DNA of 64,000 nucleotides from Pseudobacteroides sp035370245 (GTDB taxonomy: Bacteria; Bacillota; Clostridia; Acetivibrionales; DSM-2933). This document shows, piece after piece, positions 45,471-54,449 of this stretch (the first letter of the stretch is position 1; each line of letters begins with the position of its first letter). A model generated the notes under the pieces. The model was not told the DNA's origin, did not search any database, and was given only the letters and a program-made list of their open reading frames with translations. Both the position numbers and the translations under genes were made by a program. The DNA is taken from NCBI GenBank assembly GCA_035370245.1, contig DAOOVO010000002.1, positions 17,726-81,725 on the forward strand, given 5' to 3'.

Positions 45471-47723
45471 TTAATAGCTTTTTCCAAAGTTCTGAGCAAC
45501 GATTATTACGTCTGACATGTTTATAACTCCGTCTTTGTTCAAATCTGCTTCAGGTTTAGCACTAGCATCCTTACCGAAAACTCCGGCAATAGCTATAGCA
45601 TCAGCCATGTTAACAACTTTGTCACCATTTACATCGCCTGGATAATTGCTGCCACTTGATGGTGATGGTGATGTAGTCTCACCTGGATTTTGAACTTTTT
45701 CATCTGGGAACAATGTTGCAAACGCACCCATAGCCATACCTATTTCAACTTGATGCCAATATCTGTGATATGTAAACTTAGGACCTACACCTGCATTATA
45801 TGCAGCTTCAAGTTTTGCGTAATCTGGGTCTTTCTTGTAATCAGGACGCATATCTATGAACTTCATACCGTTCTTAAGCTCAGCACCCTGTGCATTTTTA
45901 CCAGACCATCCAGATGGAATATAAACTGTCTGATCGAAGAAACGTGAATAGTCTCCTCTTTGCTCTTCTTTAGTGAAACCTTTATCGCCATCCTGACATC
46001 CTAATATTACACAGTCAAGGAGTGATTTAGCTATATCATGTGCTTCTTTATCATATGTATGCCATTTCTGAGTACCTGCTGCATAATGAGCCAACAAGTT
46101 TGCAGTTGAACCGGCTACACCTATGTCTTGTCCCATAGCTGTGATTGTAACATGAAGACCTGAGTTACCTGTGTATTTTCCATCCCAGGTATCTGGTTGA
46201 CCTTCCCACTCAAGATCTGATGGGACTTCAAATTCACCAGGACCAGTAACCTTTATGTTTGGTTTTACCCATTCTACCCATTTCTTTAATATATTATATG
46301 CTCTTTCATCACCAGTTTCATAGTAGTACTCAGCTGTACGCTGCAGACCCCAAACCTGGAAACCATACCATCTGTTACTTGGTGGATCGTGCCATACTGG
46401 CTGCCAGTCATATGCCATTCCATAGAAAGTAGAAATACCTGATGGATATGAATCATAACTGTCATTCCATGAGTTGTTACATCCACCGGCTATAGCACCC
46501 TCAGCTGACTGTAACCATTGGATCATTTCCAACTGTCTGTCCAAGCTCTTTGCCCAGTCTGAAACTGCACCTGAAGCCTTTGGCTTTAATTCAGATACTG
46601 TTGATAATGCATATGCAGTCATAGGATTCTGATATCCCTGATGGCTCGCACTGCTTCCTTCTTTCCATGCCCAGCCTTGTGAAGTTGTAGGAGCACCCCA
46701 TGCACAATACCATGAAATGAGGTAATGCATTGAGTTTTTACCGTCTCCTGCAGTACTTGTAACTGAGGTATCCTTAGCTATAGGCTTCATGTATTTGTCA
46801 TACATTACATATCTTAAATAGTCACCCATTTTAGCAGCTCTATCGTTCTGCTTGGAGATTGAGCTTAACTTTCCTTGCTCTTTAGCCCATTTAACAGCCC
46901 AGTAAGCAGCTTGTACAGAACGTGCATCAGCATCACTTGCAACGGAATAACGCCACTGCTGAGCATATGAATCCTGTGCTATGAACAATGATCCGAATCC
47001 GCCTTTTGAAGTGTTACCCCATTTAAATGTTTCCCAACATGGGAATGGAACAGTTTCCCAACATGACTCCTGCTCACCTCTCTGGTAGGTGTTTATCTGA
47101 GACACTCTGCTGGTTCCGTCACCATGGTTACCGTATTTGTACCAGTTGTCTACGTCTAAAATCCAGTGCATAAGATACATTGAATCTGTACCGTATGCGG
47201 ACTTGAGTGCTGCATGAATACCATCCTTACCTGTTGGAGCGTTAAGATTCAACGGTAATGGATAATCATCTGGCAATGCACCTCCAGGAACAAATGCAGC
47301 ACACTTGCTTGGATCGTAATCTCCTAAGTTTGGCTGATCCTTGTCTGAAGGAATGTAATACTGCTCGGTAATATCCCAAGCTTTATTGTATCCTGTCCAG
47401 TCCCCTGAGAGTTTACCATACATAGCTTCAAACCATACATAGTAGCTGGCAGTTTCTGAAACTGTCTCATGTCCATAGTCAGGTGCTTCAACCATCATTG
47501 TTTCTATTGAGTGATATGGAACACCTTCCTGGCTGAAGTAACCGTTATTCTTATTGTTTACCTGCTCATGTAGTTTAAGGAATGCGTCCTCATATGACAT
47601 TCCTACTGAGTAAGCATCTGCAGCAAATGATGTAGTACTTCCCAAATTTGCTGTAGCAAGAGTGCTAACTGTCATAAATGTACACAAAGTGATTGATACG
47701 TACTTTTTAGTCTTTTTTAACAC
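45471..47723 (-). CDS. GH48 cellobiohydrolase with dockerin (CelS-like)
   Basis: A 750-residue secreted processive exocellulase that releases cellobiose from chain reducing ends. A signal peptide (about 1-35) is followed by the GH48 catalytic domain (about 38-675). The acid glutamate lies in HETVSE (E86), with the conserved GNHGDG and WHDPPSNRWYGFQVWG segments. A Ser/Pro/Thr linker (679-694) leads to a dockerin (695-750) with two F-hands, NMADAIAIAGVFG and NMSDVIIVAQNFG. GH48 is the dominant enzyme of cellulosomes. The dockerin carries M-A and M-S at the recognition positions instead of S-T. A 435-base leader with structure precedes the gene, which is monocistronic. Confidence 0.96.
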   Translation of the reverse strand: MLKKTKKYVSITLCTFMTVSTLATANLGSTTSFAADAYSVGMSYEDAFLKLHEQVNNKNNGYFSQEGVPYHSIETMMVEAPDYGHETVSETASYYVWFEAMYGKLSGDWTGYNKAWDITEQYYIPSDKDQPNLGDYDPSKCAAFVPGGALPDDYPLPLNLNAPTGKDGIHAALKSAYGTDSMYLMHWILDVDNWYKYGNHGDGTSRVSQINTYQRGEQESCWETVPFPCWETFKWGNTSKGGFGSLFIAQDSYAQQWRYSVASDADARSVQAAYWAVKWAKEQGKLSSISKQNDRAAKMGDYLRYVMYDKYMKPIAKDTSVTSTAGDGKNSMHYLISWYCAWGAPTTSQGWAWKEGSSASHQGYQNPMTAYALSTVSELKPKASGAVSDWAKSLDRQLEMIQWLQSAEGAIAGGCNNSWNDSYDSYPSGISTFYGMAYDWQPVWHDPPSNRWYGFQVWGLQRTAEYYYETGDERAYNILKKWVEWVKPNIKVTGPGEFEVPSDLEWEGQPDTWDGKYTGNSGLHVTITAMGQDIGVAGSTANLLAHYAAGTQKWHTYDKEAHDIAKSLLDCVILGCQDGDKGFTKEEQRGDYSRFFDQTVYIPSGWSGKNAQGAELKNGMKFIDMRPDYKKDPDYAKLEAAYNAGVGPKFTYHRYWHQVEIGMAMGAFATLFPDEKVQNPGETTSPSPSSGSNYPGDVNGDKVVNMADAIAIAGVFGKDASAKPEADLNKDGVINMSDVIIVAQNFGKSY

Positions 47724-48158
47724 TTGTACTTCCCTCCTAATTAATAATATTAACTAATTTTTGCATTATAAGATTAGTCTTATAGATTAAGGTTGTCCCT
47801 CCTTTCGTAGGAAATGAATATTAAAGCAACCTCTAATTAATCATTTCTGATTTAATGAGGCTACATATGCAAGAAAAATTATGTTGAATAGGATTGTTAT
47901 TATTTTGCATCACATACTGGCATATTTTCTGAATAATAATATATCCTTATTTAATTATAAATTATAATTTTTTTATTCAAAATAGACTATCTTGTTTAAA
48001 ATTGTATTATGTTGTTATTTATTTTTCTTTAAAAAAATGGGATAATTGCCGCAAGCCGCACAAAAATACCTATTTGAGCGGCCCTAATATGAAAAAATAA
48101 TTTTTACAAAAATTTTATATATAATTTATATAATTATTATATTAAATATATTTCAGCA
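47724..48158. other. Leader and promoter region of the GH48 gene
   Basis: About 435 bases, very AT-rich, between cwlD and the GH48 start. GGAGGG lies before the GH48 ATG. A structured segment occurs at 47789-47833, and a separate hairpin (GCCGC/GCGGC stem) near 48050-48085 could end the cwlD transcript. A TTGAAT near 47977 (minus strand) has no clear -10 partner. I could not identify a SigI-type promoter here. Confidence 0.5.
47789..47833 (-). promoter_or_regulatory. Structured element in the GH48 mRNA leader
   Basis: On the minus strand GGTTG and CAACC close a stem that encloses TTCCT-ACGA-AAGGA, a short hairpin with an internal AGGAGG-like sequence. It matches no riboswitch I recognise. 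It lies about 65 bases upstream of the GH48 start and could affect mRNA stability or translation. Confidence 0.4.
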
Positions 48159-48875
48159 CTAACCTTTTGAAAAATACTCTTTGATCCCCTCTTTTATTGC
48201 AAACGCAATTTGATTCTGATATTCTTTGCTCTGCAACTTCTTCTCCTCTTCAGGATTTGATAAGAATCCACACTCAACAACAACTGTTGTTGTTTTACAA
48301 TCTTTAAGAATTATGATAGGTTCCTTTTTTACCAAAGCGGCTCTCTTATTTGACGGATCCAAATTTTCCCCAATGGATTTTTGAATGCTCATAGCCAGTT
48401 TCTGACTTTGAGGCATATTGGGCGGGTAGAAAGTTTGAGCACCGTAATATTTTGTTTGCGGAAATTTATTCAAGTGAATGCTTACAACAATATCTGCACC
48501 TGCTTCATCCATCATCTTTTTCCTTCTCAGCAAGTCCTGCTTTCTCTTTTGAACTATGTTTGTAGTACCCTCAGCGTATTCAAGCTTATCTTCTTCCCTT
48601 GTAAGCATCACCTTATAGTTTTCTGCTTCCAAAAGCTTTTTAATTTCGAATACAATATTGAGATTAATATCCTTTTCACTTATTCCGCTGTAATCACTTA
48701 CTGCTCCAGGATCTTCACCGCCATGACCGGCATCGAGCAAAATTATCTTTTGAGTATCACCTGAATTTACCGCTGATGTCTTTTCTCTGCCCGGATTTAA
48801 AGTGTATAAAGCAATTGCGAGTACGAAAATCATTCCAATGAGCAAAATATTGTTTTTCTTCATTATAATTATCAT
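48159..48875 (-). CDS. cwlD: N-acetylmuramoyl-L-alanine amidase (CwlD-like)
   Basis: A 238-residue Amidase_3 enzyme. A signal/anchor helix (about 5-30) precedes the catalytic domain with the zinc ligands in DAGHGGEDPG (H), the glutamate in NLNIVFE, SIHLNK (H) and VVVECGFLSN with the catalytic glutamate. CwlD removes peptide stems from muramic acid to allow muramic lactam formation in the spore cortex, implying a sporulating organism; a vegetative amidase is possible. AGGTGG lies six bases before the ATG. It is transcribed away from sigI. Confidence 0.85.
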   Translation of the reverse strand: MIIIMKKNNILLIGMIFVLAIALYTLNPGREKTSAVNSGDTQKIILLDAGHGGEDPGAVSDYSGISEKDINLNIVFEIKKLLEAENYKVMLTREEDKLEYAEGTTNIVQKRKQDLLRRKKMMDEAGADIVVSIHLNKFPQTKYYGAQTFYPPNMPQSQKLAMSIQKSIGENLDPSNKRAALVKKEPIIILKDCKTTTVVVECGFLSNPEEEKKLQSKEYQNQIAFAIKEGIKEYFSKG

Positions 48876-49129
48876 AAATTACCACCTGTAAATTTAATTT
48901 CTGTATAAAAATATTCCATATACTGTTTGTCATATTCGTTTATTTTTATACCTTCAGCAAATATTATGAATGTTTGCAAAATTACGATGCTCTAACATAA
49001 TTATGCAATTGATAAATGTAAAAGATTATTCTTATTTAATAGAGATTGGATTTGTATATTTTAAACAGCGGTGTTATAATTTCTATGTTCTGCAACATAT
49101 CTATAAAATTTCTCATCAGGAGAATTAAT
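48876..49129. other. Divergent promoter region of cwlD and sigI
   Basis: About 250 bases without a gene. The sigI promoter lies at 49052-49080. The segment TAAATGTAAAAGATTATTCT near 49014 recalls one arm of the palindromic repeats but lacks the other arm. No SigI-type promoter was found here. Confidence 0.45.
49052..49080 (+). promoter_or_regulatory. Sigma-A-like promoter of sigI-rsgI
   Basis: TTGTAT (49052-49057), 17 bases and TATAAT (49075-49080), ending 49 bases before the sigI start. This suggests basal sigma-A expression rather than sole autoregulation. Confidence 0.65.
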
Positions 49130-49843
49130 ATGAACGATAACACTCTTAATGAAAGGGTTCAGCAAATAAAAGCATCTACTACTGAGATTAATAAACTTGT
49201 TGAGGAGTATAAGCCATTTATAGCATCATGTGTTGAAAAGATGACAGGACGTTTTGTAAGATATGGTGAAGATGATGAGCTTAGTATTGCACTCTTGGCA
49301 TTTGTTGAAGCAATAAAAGCATTTGATATTTCAAAAGGGAACTTTCTAGCATTTGCACAAAATGTTATAAGACGAAGACTTATAGATTACTTTAGAAAAG
49401 AGAACAAACACAGTAAAATCGTTTCAATATACACGTATGACGATTATGATGAAGAAAAGGAACAAGATCTAAGCATCAATGAATCCCTTGATAAGTACTC
49501 TCAGGAAAATGTAAGTGAATACAGGCGTTTAGAGCTTCAGGAACTAAAAAAGGAGCTTGCTTCATGGGATATCTCATTTTTGGAATTAACCACTGCTTCT
49601 CCTAAATCCGAGAAAACGCGGAAATCCTATAATGAAATTATTCAATATATTATGGGAAATCCTGACATACTTGACCATATTAAAAACAAAAAGCTTCTTC
49701 CAATAGCTGAGATAGAAAAAAATACGAAGATACCCCGAAAAACTATTGAGCGATCACGAAAATATATATTAGCAGTTATAATAATTTTAACAGGCGATTA
49801 TCAATATGTTAAAGATTACCTAAACTTGGAGGTGATTAAATGA
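49130..49843 (+). CDS. sigI: RNA polymerase sigma-I factor
   Basis: 237 residues from the ATG at 49130, chosen because AGGAG lies seven bases upstream. It has sigma region 2 (GRFVRYGEDDELSIALLAFVEAIKAFD and RRRLIDYFRKE, the core-binding and -10 recognition parts) and an unusual C-terminal domain (about 150-237) ending in a helix-turn-helix TRKTIERSRKYILAVIIILTGDY. SigI proteins control heat shock in Bacillus and cellulosome genes in Clostridia. The ATG of the anti-sigma gene overlaps its stop, so the two are translationally coupled. Confidence 0.94.
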   Translation: MNDNTLNERVQQIKASTTEINKLVEEYKPFIASCVEKMTGRFVRYGEDDELSIALLAFVEAIKAFDISKGNFLAFAQNVIRRRLIDYFRKENKHSKIVSIYTYDDYDEEKEQDLSINESLDKYSQENVSEYRRLELQELKKELASWDISFLELTTASPKSEKTRKSYNEIIQYIMGNPDILDHIKNKKLLPIAEIEKNTKIPRKTIERSRKYILAVIIILTGDYQYVKDYLNLEVIK

Positions 49844-50970
49844 AAGCACTCATAGTTGATATTGAAGGAAAATATGCAATAGCAATGACAAAAAAAGGTA
49901 CCTTTATTAAGATAAAGAATTCAGATAAATATACAGTGGGCTATGAAGCATATCTTCCATTACCGATATTTTTTAATGCAAAGCTAATGGCAGGTATAGC
50001 CTCCGCAGCAATATTTCTTATTGCAGTTGGGCTGGGTATTTTCTTTTACACCAACCCTTACAGCTATGTGAATATTGACATTAATCCAAGTATTCAAATA
50101 ACTGCCAATATCTTTGACCGTATTATCAAAGTCACTGCTTTAAATGATAGTGCACAGAAGATAATAAATGATTTATCTGTCAAAAACAAAGCTTTGGATC
50201 AGGGAGTTGAGCAAGTGGTCAGCAGTGCGGTAAAAAACGGTTATCTGCAGGATGAAAACACAAATGCAATAATGCTTACAGTTACAAGCACAAACGACAA
50301 CAAGAACAAACAATTGCAGGAAAAAGTTGCTGCAACTGTTGAAAATAAAATTAAATCAGATAAAATCGACTCTGAAATTCTTGTTGAAGAGGTTACTGAG
50401 AAAAGTCGCAGCGAAGCTATTAAACAAGGCGTTTCTCCCGGCAAGCTGAAATTGGCTCAGCAGCTTACAGAGTTAGATCCGAAACTTAAAACTAAAGACG
50501 TGGTAAATAAACCTGTTAAGGAAATTTTAACATCAATTCGCCAACATACAAAACCTGAAAAACCCGACAAGAAAGATAACAAAAATATCGATAACAAGGA
50601 TAAAAACAATAATAAAAACAGTAACGAAAATAAAAATAATGATATCAAAGAAAGCAAGAATAATAAAAACAATAATGATGCAAGCAATGACAAAAATAAT
50701 AAAAATAATAAAAATAACAACAAAAACCCAGATAGTCATATTAAAAAAGATACAGAAAAAAATGCAGACAAAGTTAAAAATTCAACACCTGATAATATGA
50801 AACCAAAACCAAATGATAAAGACAAAGATAAAGACAAAACACAAACAAACGAAAAAAAGAACACCAAGGAGGATAAAGCAAATACCAACAAACCTGCAAA
50901 AGAGGCTAAGGATAATGTTGAAAAAAAACAAAAGACTACTGACAAGAAAGAGCCAAATATCAAAAAATAA
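49840..50970 (+). CDS. rsgI: Anti-sigma-I factor RsgI with K/N/D-rich tail
   Basis: A 376-residue single-pass membrane protein. The cytosolic RsgI_N domain (about 1-45) binds SigI, a membrane helix lies at about 50-70, and the extracytoplasmic domain contains YVNIDINPSIQ, where N82-P83 fits the Asn-Pro site reported to undergo autocleavage. From about 238 to the end (139 residues) it is a low-complexity tail of Lys, Asn and Asp with no carbohydrate-binding or glycosidase module. Clostridial RsgI proteins often carry CBM or GH sensors there. The highly charged tail might contact the wall. ATGA overlap with sigI couples expression. Confidence 0.92.
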   Translation: MKALIVDIEGKYAIAMTKKGTFIKIKNSDKYTVGYEAYLPLPIFFNAKLMAGIASAAIFLIAVGLGIFFYTNPYSYVNIDINPSIQITANIFDRIIKVTALNDSAQKIINDLSVKNKALDQGVEQVVSSAVKNGYLQDENTNAIMLTVTSTNDNKNKQLQEKVAATVENKIKSDKIDSEILVEEVTEKSRSEAIKQGVSPGKLKLAQQLTELDPKLKTKDVVNKPVKEILTSIRQHTKPEKPDKKDNKNIDNKDKNNNKNSNENKNNDIKESKNNKNNNDASNDKNNKNNKNNNKNPDSHIKKDTEKNADKVKNSTPDNMKPKPNDKDKDKDKTQTNEKKNTKEDKANTNKPAKEAKDNVEKKQKTTDKKEPNIKK

Positions 50971-50996
50971 ATTATTCAATATAAATTTTTGACCTA

Positions 50997-51024
50997 CCCC
51001 AAAAATTAATATGTACCTTCCGAA
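50997..51024 (+). promoter_or_regulatory. Candidate SigI-type promoter
   Basis: CCCC (50997-51000, in TACCCCAAAA) and CGAA (51021-51024) are separated by 20 bases. SigI promoters described in Bacillus and Clostridia have a C-rich -35 and a CGAA-like -10. It lies directly before the gene at 51059, and no sigma-A pair fits as well. Spacing and consensus are from memory. Confidence 0.4.
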
Positions 51025-51058
51025 TGTATATAACACAATTTATTAAGGAGGTATATTT

Positions 51059-51793
51059 ATGAGAAAAGTTTTATGTGTTTTATTGTCAATTATGCTTGTT
51101 TTTACAAGCGGAATCCTTACATACGCAAAGAACGATAAGAAAGATGACAAAGATCCCAAAAAAGTAGCCGATAAGGTAAAGGGACCGGAAGAAAAGAAGA
51201 AAGAGAAGCATGAAGAAGATATTATTAAAGAAAAAATCAAAAAAGCAATTAAAGATCTTGACGACATGAAAAAGCTCTTGAAGGAGCTGCAGCACCTTTA
51301 CAAAAAGAATAAAAAGGATAGGACATTGATATTTTTAAATGGTGAAGAAATTGATACGGGAGATGCTCCTCCAGTTATAAAGAACGGAAGAACTCTCGTC
51401 CCTGTAAGAGCTATTTCAGATGGTTTAAAAGCGAATGTATCATGGAATCCCAAAACCCAAACGGTAACTATTACAAGACCGGTATACAATGATGTATATG
51501 GAGTTAAGAACATGACTGTAGAAATTGTTATCGGTGCAAGTACAATCAAAGTAGACGGTGCCAATGTTCCTGCAGAAGTGCCAGCTTCTATTATAAATGG
51601 TAGAACTTTCGTTCCATTAAGACTTATTGGAGAAATATTTAAAATGAATTTTGATTGGGATAGCGAATCAAAGACAGTTATTATTGTGGAAAACACTACA
51701 ACAATAACAGTTTCAAAGGAACCGATAGCAACAGCAACACCAATTCCAACAGCAACAACGATACCGACACTATGCCCCTATTGCAATAGATAA
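51059..51793 (+). CDS. Secreted Cu-amine-oxidase-N domain protein with CPYC tail
   Basis: A 244-residue exported protein. Signal peptide about 1-23, then a Lys/Glu/Asp-rich helical region (about 24-85), a copper-amine-oxidase-N-like module (about 88-210) with two GRTLVPVR/GRTFVPLR motifs, a Thr/Pro linker and the C-terminal sequence TLCPYCNR, a CxxC pair as in redox or metal sites. It follows rsgI by 88 bases, with a SigI-type promoter candidate and AAGGAGG before the ATG. It may be a target of the upstream sigma factor. The module is structural; no enzyme activity is implied. Confidence 0.82.
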   Translation: MRKVLCVLLSIMLVFTSGILTYAKNDKKDDKDPKKVADKVKGPEEKKKEKHEEDIIKEKIKKAIKDLDDMKKLLKELQHLYKKNKKDRTLIFLNGEEIDTGDAPPVIKNGRTLVPVRAISDGLKANVSWNPKTQTVTITRPVYNDVYGVKNMTVEIVIGASTIKVDGANVPAEVPASIINGRTFVPLRLIGEIFKMNFDWDSESKTVIIVENTTTITVSKEPIATATPIPTATTIPTLCPYCNR

Positions 51794-51800
51794 TTTTATA

Positions 51801-51844
51801 AAAAAGCTACCTGTCTTCACTTTTTGAGAGCAGGTAGCTTTTTT
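51801..51844. terminator. Strong bidirectional terminator
   Basis: AAAAAGCTACCTG and CAGGTAGCTTTTTT form a perfect stem with poly-A/poly-T arms, serving the convergent 51059 gene and glgB. Confidence 0.92.
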
Positions 51845-51862
51845 CAACCTTTAATGTGGTAC

Positions 51863-54088
51863 TTAATTATCCTTTATTTGCTTAAGTTTAAAATAAACAA
51901 CTCCTAAAGGCGGTACCGTCACTAAAATAGAATTCTTTTTGCCCTGGCATTCAATTTCTTCCGAAAGGAGGCCGCCCTTATTCCCTTGATTGCTTCCTCC
52001 ATAAATTTCCGAATCGCTGTTAAATATCTCTTCATAATAGCCCGCAACAGGCACTCCCATTCTATACCCTGTATGAAGAACCGGTGTGAAATTGCATATA
52101 ACTATAATCATATTTCTCCAGTCTTTTGCTTTACGTGCAAAGCTGATTATGCTATTATCCGCATCACAGCAATCAATCCACTCAAAGCCTTCATTACTGA
52201 AATCTACTTCGTGCAAAGCTTTTTCTCTCTGGTACAAATGGTTTAGATCTCTCACGAAATTCTGAAGCTTCTTATGCATATCATATTCTAATAGGTGCCA
52301 GTCCAGACTGCGTTTATAATCCCACTCTATAAACTGACCGAACTCATTCCCCATAAACAACAGCTTTTTTCCGGGATGTGCAAACATATATGCATAGCTT
52401 CCCCTGAGTCCTGCAAACTTTTGCCAGTAATCGCCGGGCATTTTATTTATCATTGAGCATTTGCCATGTACCACCTCATCATGGGACAACACAAGAATGA
52501 AATTCTCTGAAAAGGCATATACAGAAGAAAATGTCAGTTCACCTTGATGATATTTTCTATATATTGGGTCTTTACTGATATATCTTAAAAAGTCATTCAT
52601 CCATCCCATGTTCCATTTGTATGAAAATCCCAGACCACCTACATAAGGAGGCTTTGAAACCAATGCCCAAGAGGTAGATTCTTCAGCAACCATCATTACA
52701 TTGGGGAAGTATTTAAATACTGTGGTATTTAACTGCCTCATAAAATTGATGGCATCAACATTTTCTTTTCCACCCCATTCATTGGGCACCCATTCCCCTT
52801 CCTTCTTTGCATAGTCCAGATAAAGCATGGATGCAACAGCATCAATCCTCAAACCGTCGATATGGTATTTTTCAAACCAAAAAACAGCATTGGACACTAG
52901 GAAGTTGCGTACCTCATGTCTTGAATAGTTAAATATATGTGTTCCCCAATCGGGATGCTCACCCTGCCTTGGATCATAATGCTCATATAATGCGGTTCCG
53001 TCAAAGCGTGCAAGCCCATGACCATCCTTGGGAAAATGTGCAGGAACCCAATCCAATATAACACCGATACCATTTTCATGGCATTTGTCAACAAAATACA
53101 TAAACTCTTCCGGTTTGCCATATCTGCTTGTTACAGAATAATATCCTGTTATCTGATATCCCCATGATCCATCAAATGGATACTCTGAAATAGGAAGAAG
53201 CTCAATATGTGTAAATCCCATGTCCTTTACATACTTAATAAGTGAATCGGCCATTTCAGTGTATGTAAGAAAACGCTCACCGTCTTCCGGAACTCTAGCC
53301 CATGATCCGAAATGCAGCTCATATATTGATACGGGTTTTTCAAAAGTACTACTGCTGCTGCGTTCTTTTATCCATTCATCGTCATGCCATTGATATGATT
53401 CAAGATTGTATACAATAGATGCCGTACCGGGTCTCAATTCTGAATAAAAAGCATATGGGTCTGCCTTTAAATATATTTCTCCATGGGGAGTTTTTATTTC
53501 ATATTTGTATATTTCACCCTGGGTAACACCGGGTACAAATATCTCCCAAACCCCTGAAGATCCTCTGCATCTCATCTGATTTCTTCTGCCATCCCATTGA
53601 TTGAAATTTCCTACAACACTAACTCTTTTTGCACATGGAGCCCAAACCGCAAATAAAGTTCCAACAATTCCATCTATTGTCATTACATGTGCTCCAAGTT
53701 TCTCGTATACCTTGTGATGGTTACCTTCATTAAAAAGGTATAGATCGAAATCAGAAATTACAGGCAAAAACCTGTATGGATCATACATGAAAAAAGTATT
53801 TCCACAGTCATCCTCTATTTCATACTTGTATAAAAAGAAATCCTTTTTGTCCCAAACAGTAACTTCAAAAAAACCATTCTCATTGATCTTATCCATCAGG
53901 TAACTGCTATTTGTCTCTTCATCAATGACCTTGACGCTTCTAGCATTCGGCAAAAAAGTCCTTATTGCAAATCCCTTCATTTTTTTAGAATCATTTTCCA
54001 CCCTATGAATTCCCAAAATACCATAGGGATCTCTTGATTCTGCATTAATAATCTCATAAATTTTTTCTGTATCAGTTGCAATATTCAT
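51863..54088 (-). CDS. glgB: 1,4-alpha-glucan branching enzyme
   Basis: 741 residues from the ATG at 54088 (AAAGGTGG eight bases upstream). An N-terminal beta-sandwich (N1) and a CBM48 (about 125-210) precede the GH13_9 barrel. The nucleophile is in GLRIDAVASM, the acid glutamate in VAEESTSW and the transition-state aspartate in LSHDEVVHGK. The enzyme cuts alpha-1,4 chains and rejoins them as alpha-1,6 branches in glycogen. No other glg genes are in the window, so glycogen genes are dispersed here. Confidence 0.95.
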   Translation of the reverse strand: MNIATDTEKIYEIINAESRDPYGILGIHRVENDSKKMKGFAIRTFLPNARSVKVIDEETNSSYLMDKINENGFFEVTVWDKKDFFLYKYEIEDDCGNTFFMYDPYRFLPVISDFDLYLFNEGNHHKVYEKLGAHVMTIDGIVGTLFAVWAPCAKRVSVVGNFNQWDGRRNQMRCRGSSGVWEIFVPGVTQGEIYKYEIKTPHGEIYLKADPYAFYSELRPGTASIVYNLESYQWHDDEWIKERSSSSTFEKPVSIYELHFGSWARVPEDGERFLTYTEMADSLIKYVKDMGFTHIELLPISEYPFDGSWGYQITGYYSVTSRYGKPEEFMYFVDKCHENGIGVILDWVPAHFPKDGHGLARFDGTALYEHYDPRQGEHPDWGTHIFNYSRHEVRNFLVSNAVFWFEKYHIDGLRIDAVASMLYLDYAKKEGEWVPNEWGGKENVDAINFMRQLNTTVFKYFPNVMMVAEESTSWALVSKPPYVGGLGFSYKWNMGWMNDFLRYISKDPIYRKYHQGELTFSSVYAFSENFILVLSHDEVVHGKCSMINKMPGDYWQKFAGLRGSYAYMFAHPGKKLLFMGNEFGQFIEWDYKRSLDWHLLEYDMHKKLQNFVRDLNHLYQREKALHEVDFSNEGFEWIDCCDADNSIISFARKAKDWRNMIIVICNFTPVLHTGYRMGVPVAGYYEEIFNSDSEIYGGSNQGNKGGLLSEEIECQGKKNSILVTVPPLGVVYFKLKQIKDN

Positions 54089-54100
54089 TGACAATACCAC

Positions 54101-54449
54101 CTTTTTCTACAGTTTATTATCCAATCATACAATTTTTATGCCTTTACCTCATAGATTATAAAGAATGTTCAAAATGTAAATTCTCTTTTATGCTAACCTT
54201 ATTTCGCCAAAAAAATTCAAAATCCTCTTATTTTATTATATTATTAAATATTTATTAACAATTAATATATAATTTTATTTCAACATCATTATTATATTAT
54301 CCAAGCTTACTTATTATTTATCCAGTTTGTTATATTTCCCACATTGTTGAAAATTAATTCATACCGATATAACAGCAAGAATTCTGAATACTGAATTCTA
54401 AAAAAGCATATAAAAAAAGGGCTTCCCATTAATGGTGCCCTCGAAAAAT
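54101..54449. other. Intergenic region glgB to diguanylate cyclase, with terminator
   Basis: About 350 bases, very AT-rich. The diguanylate cyclase terminator lies at 54411-54441: AGGGC and GCCCT arms with a CCATTAATGG inner palindrome and seven T on the minus strand. A TATAAT near 54155 (minus strand) may serve glgB. No gene is seen. Confidence 0.55.

Noticed and set aside
47724..48158. SigI-type promoter for the GH48 gene
   Set aside because: No C-rich -35 and CGAA -10 pair at a suitable distance was found on the minus strand.
49014..49042. Fifth copy of the dispersed palindrome
   Set aside because: Only one arm-like segment is present and the symmetrical arm is missing.
50241..51295. Several long minus-strand frames opposite rsgI and the CPYC protein
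   Set aside because: They arise from the Lys/Asn/Asp-rich coding sequence read in antisense, giving hydrophobic low-complexity translations; no start sites.
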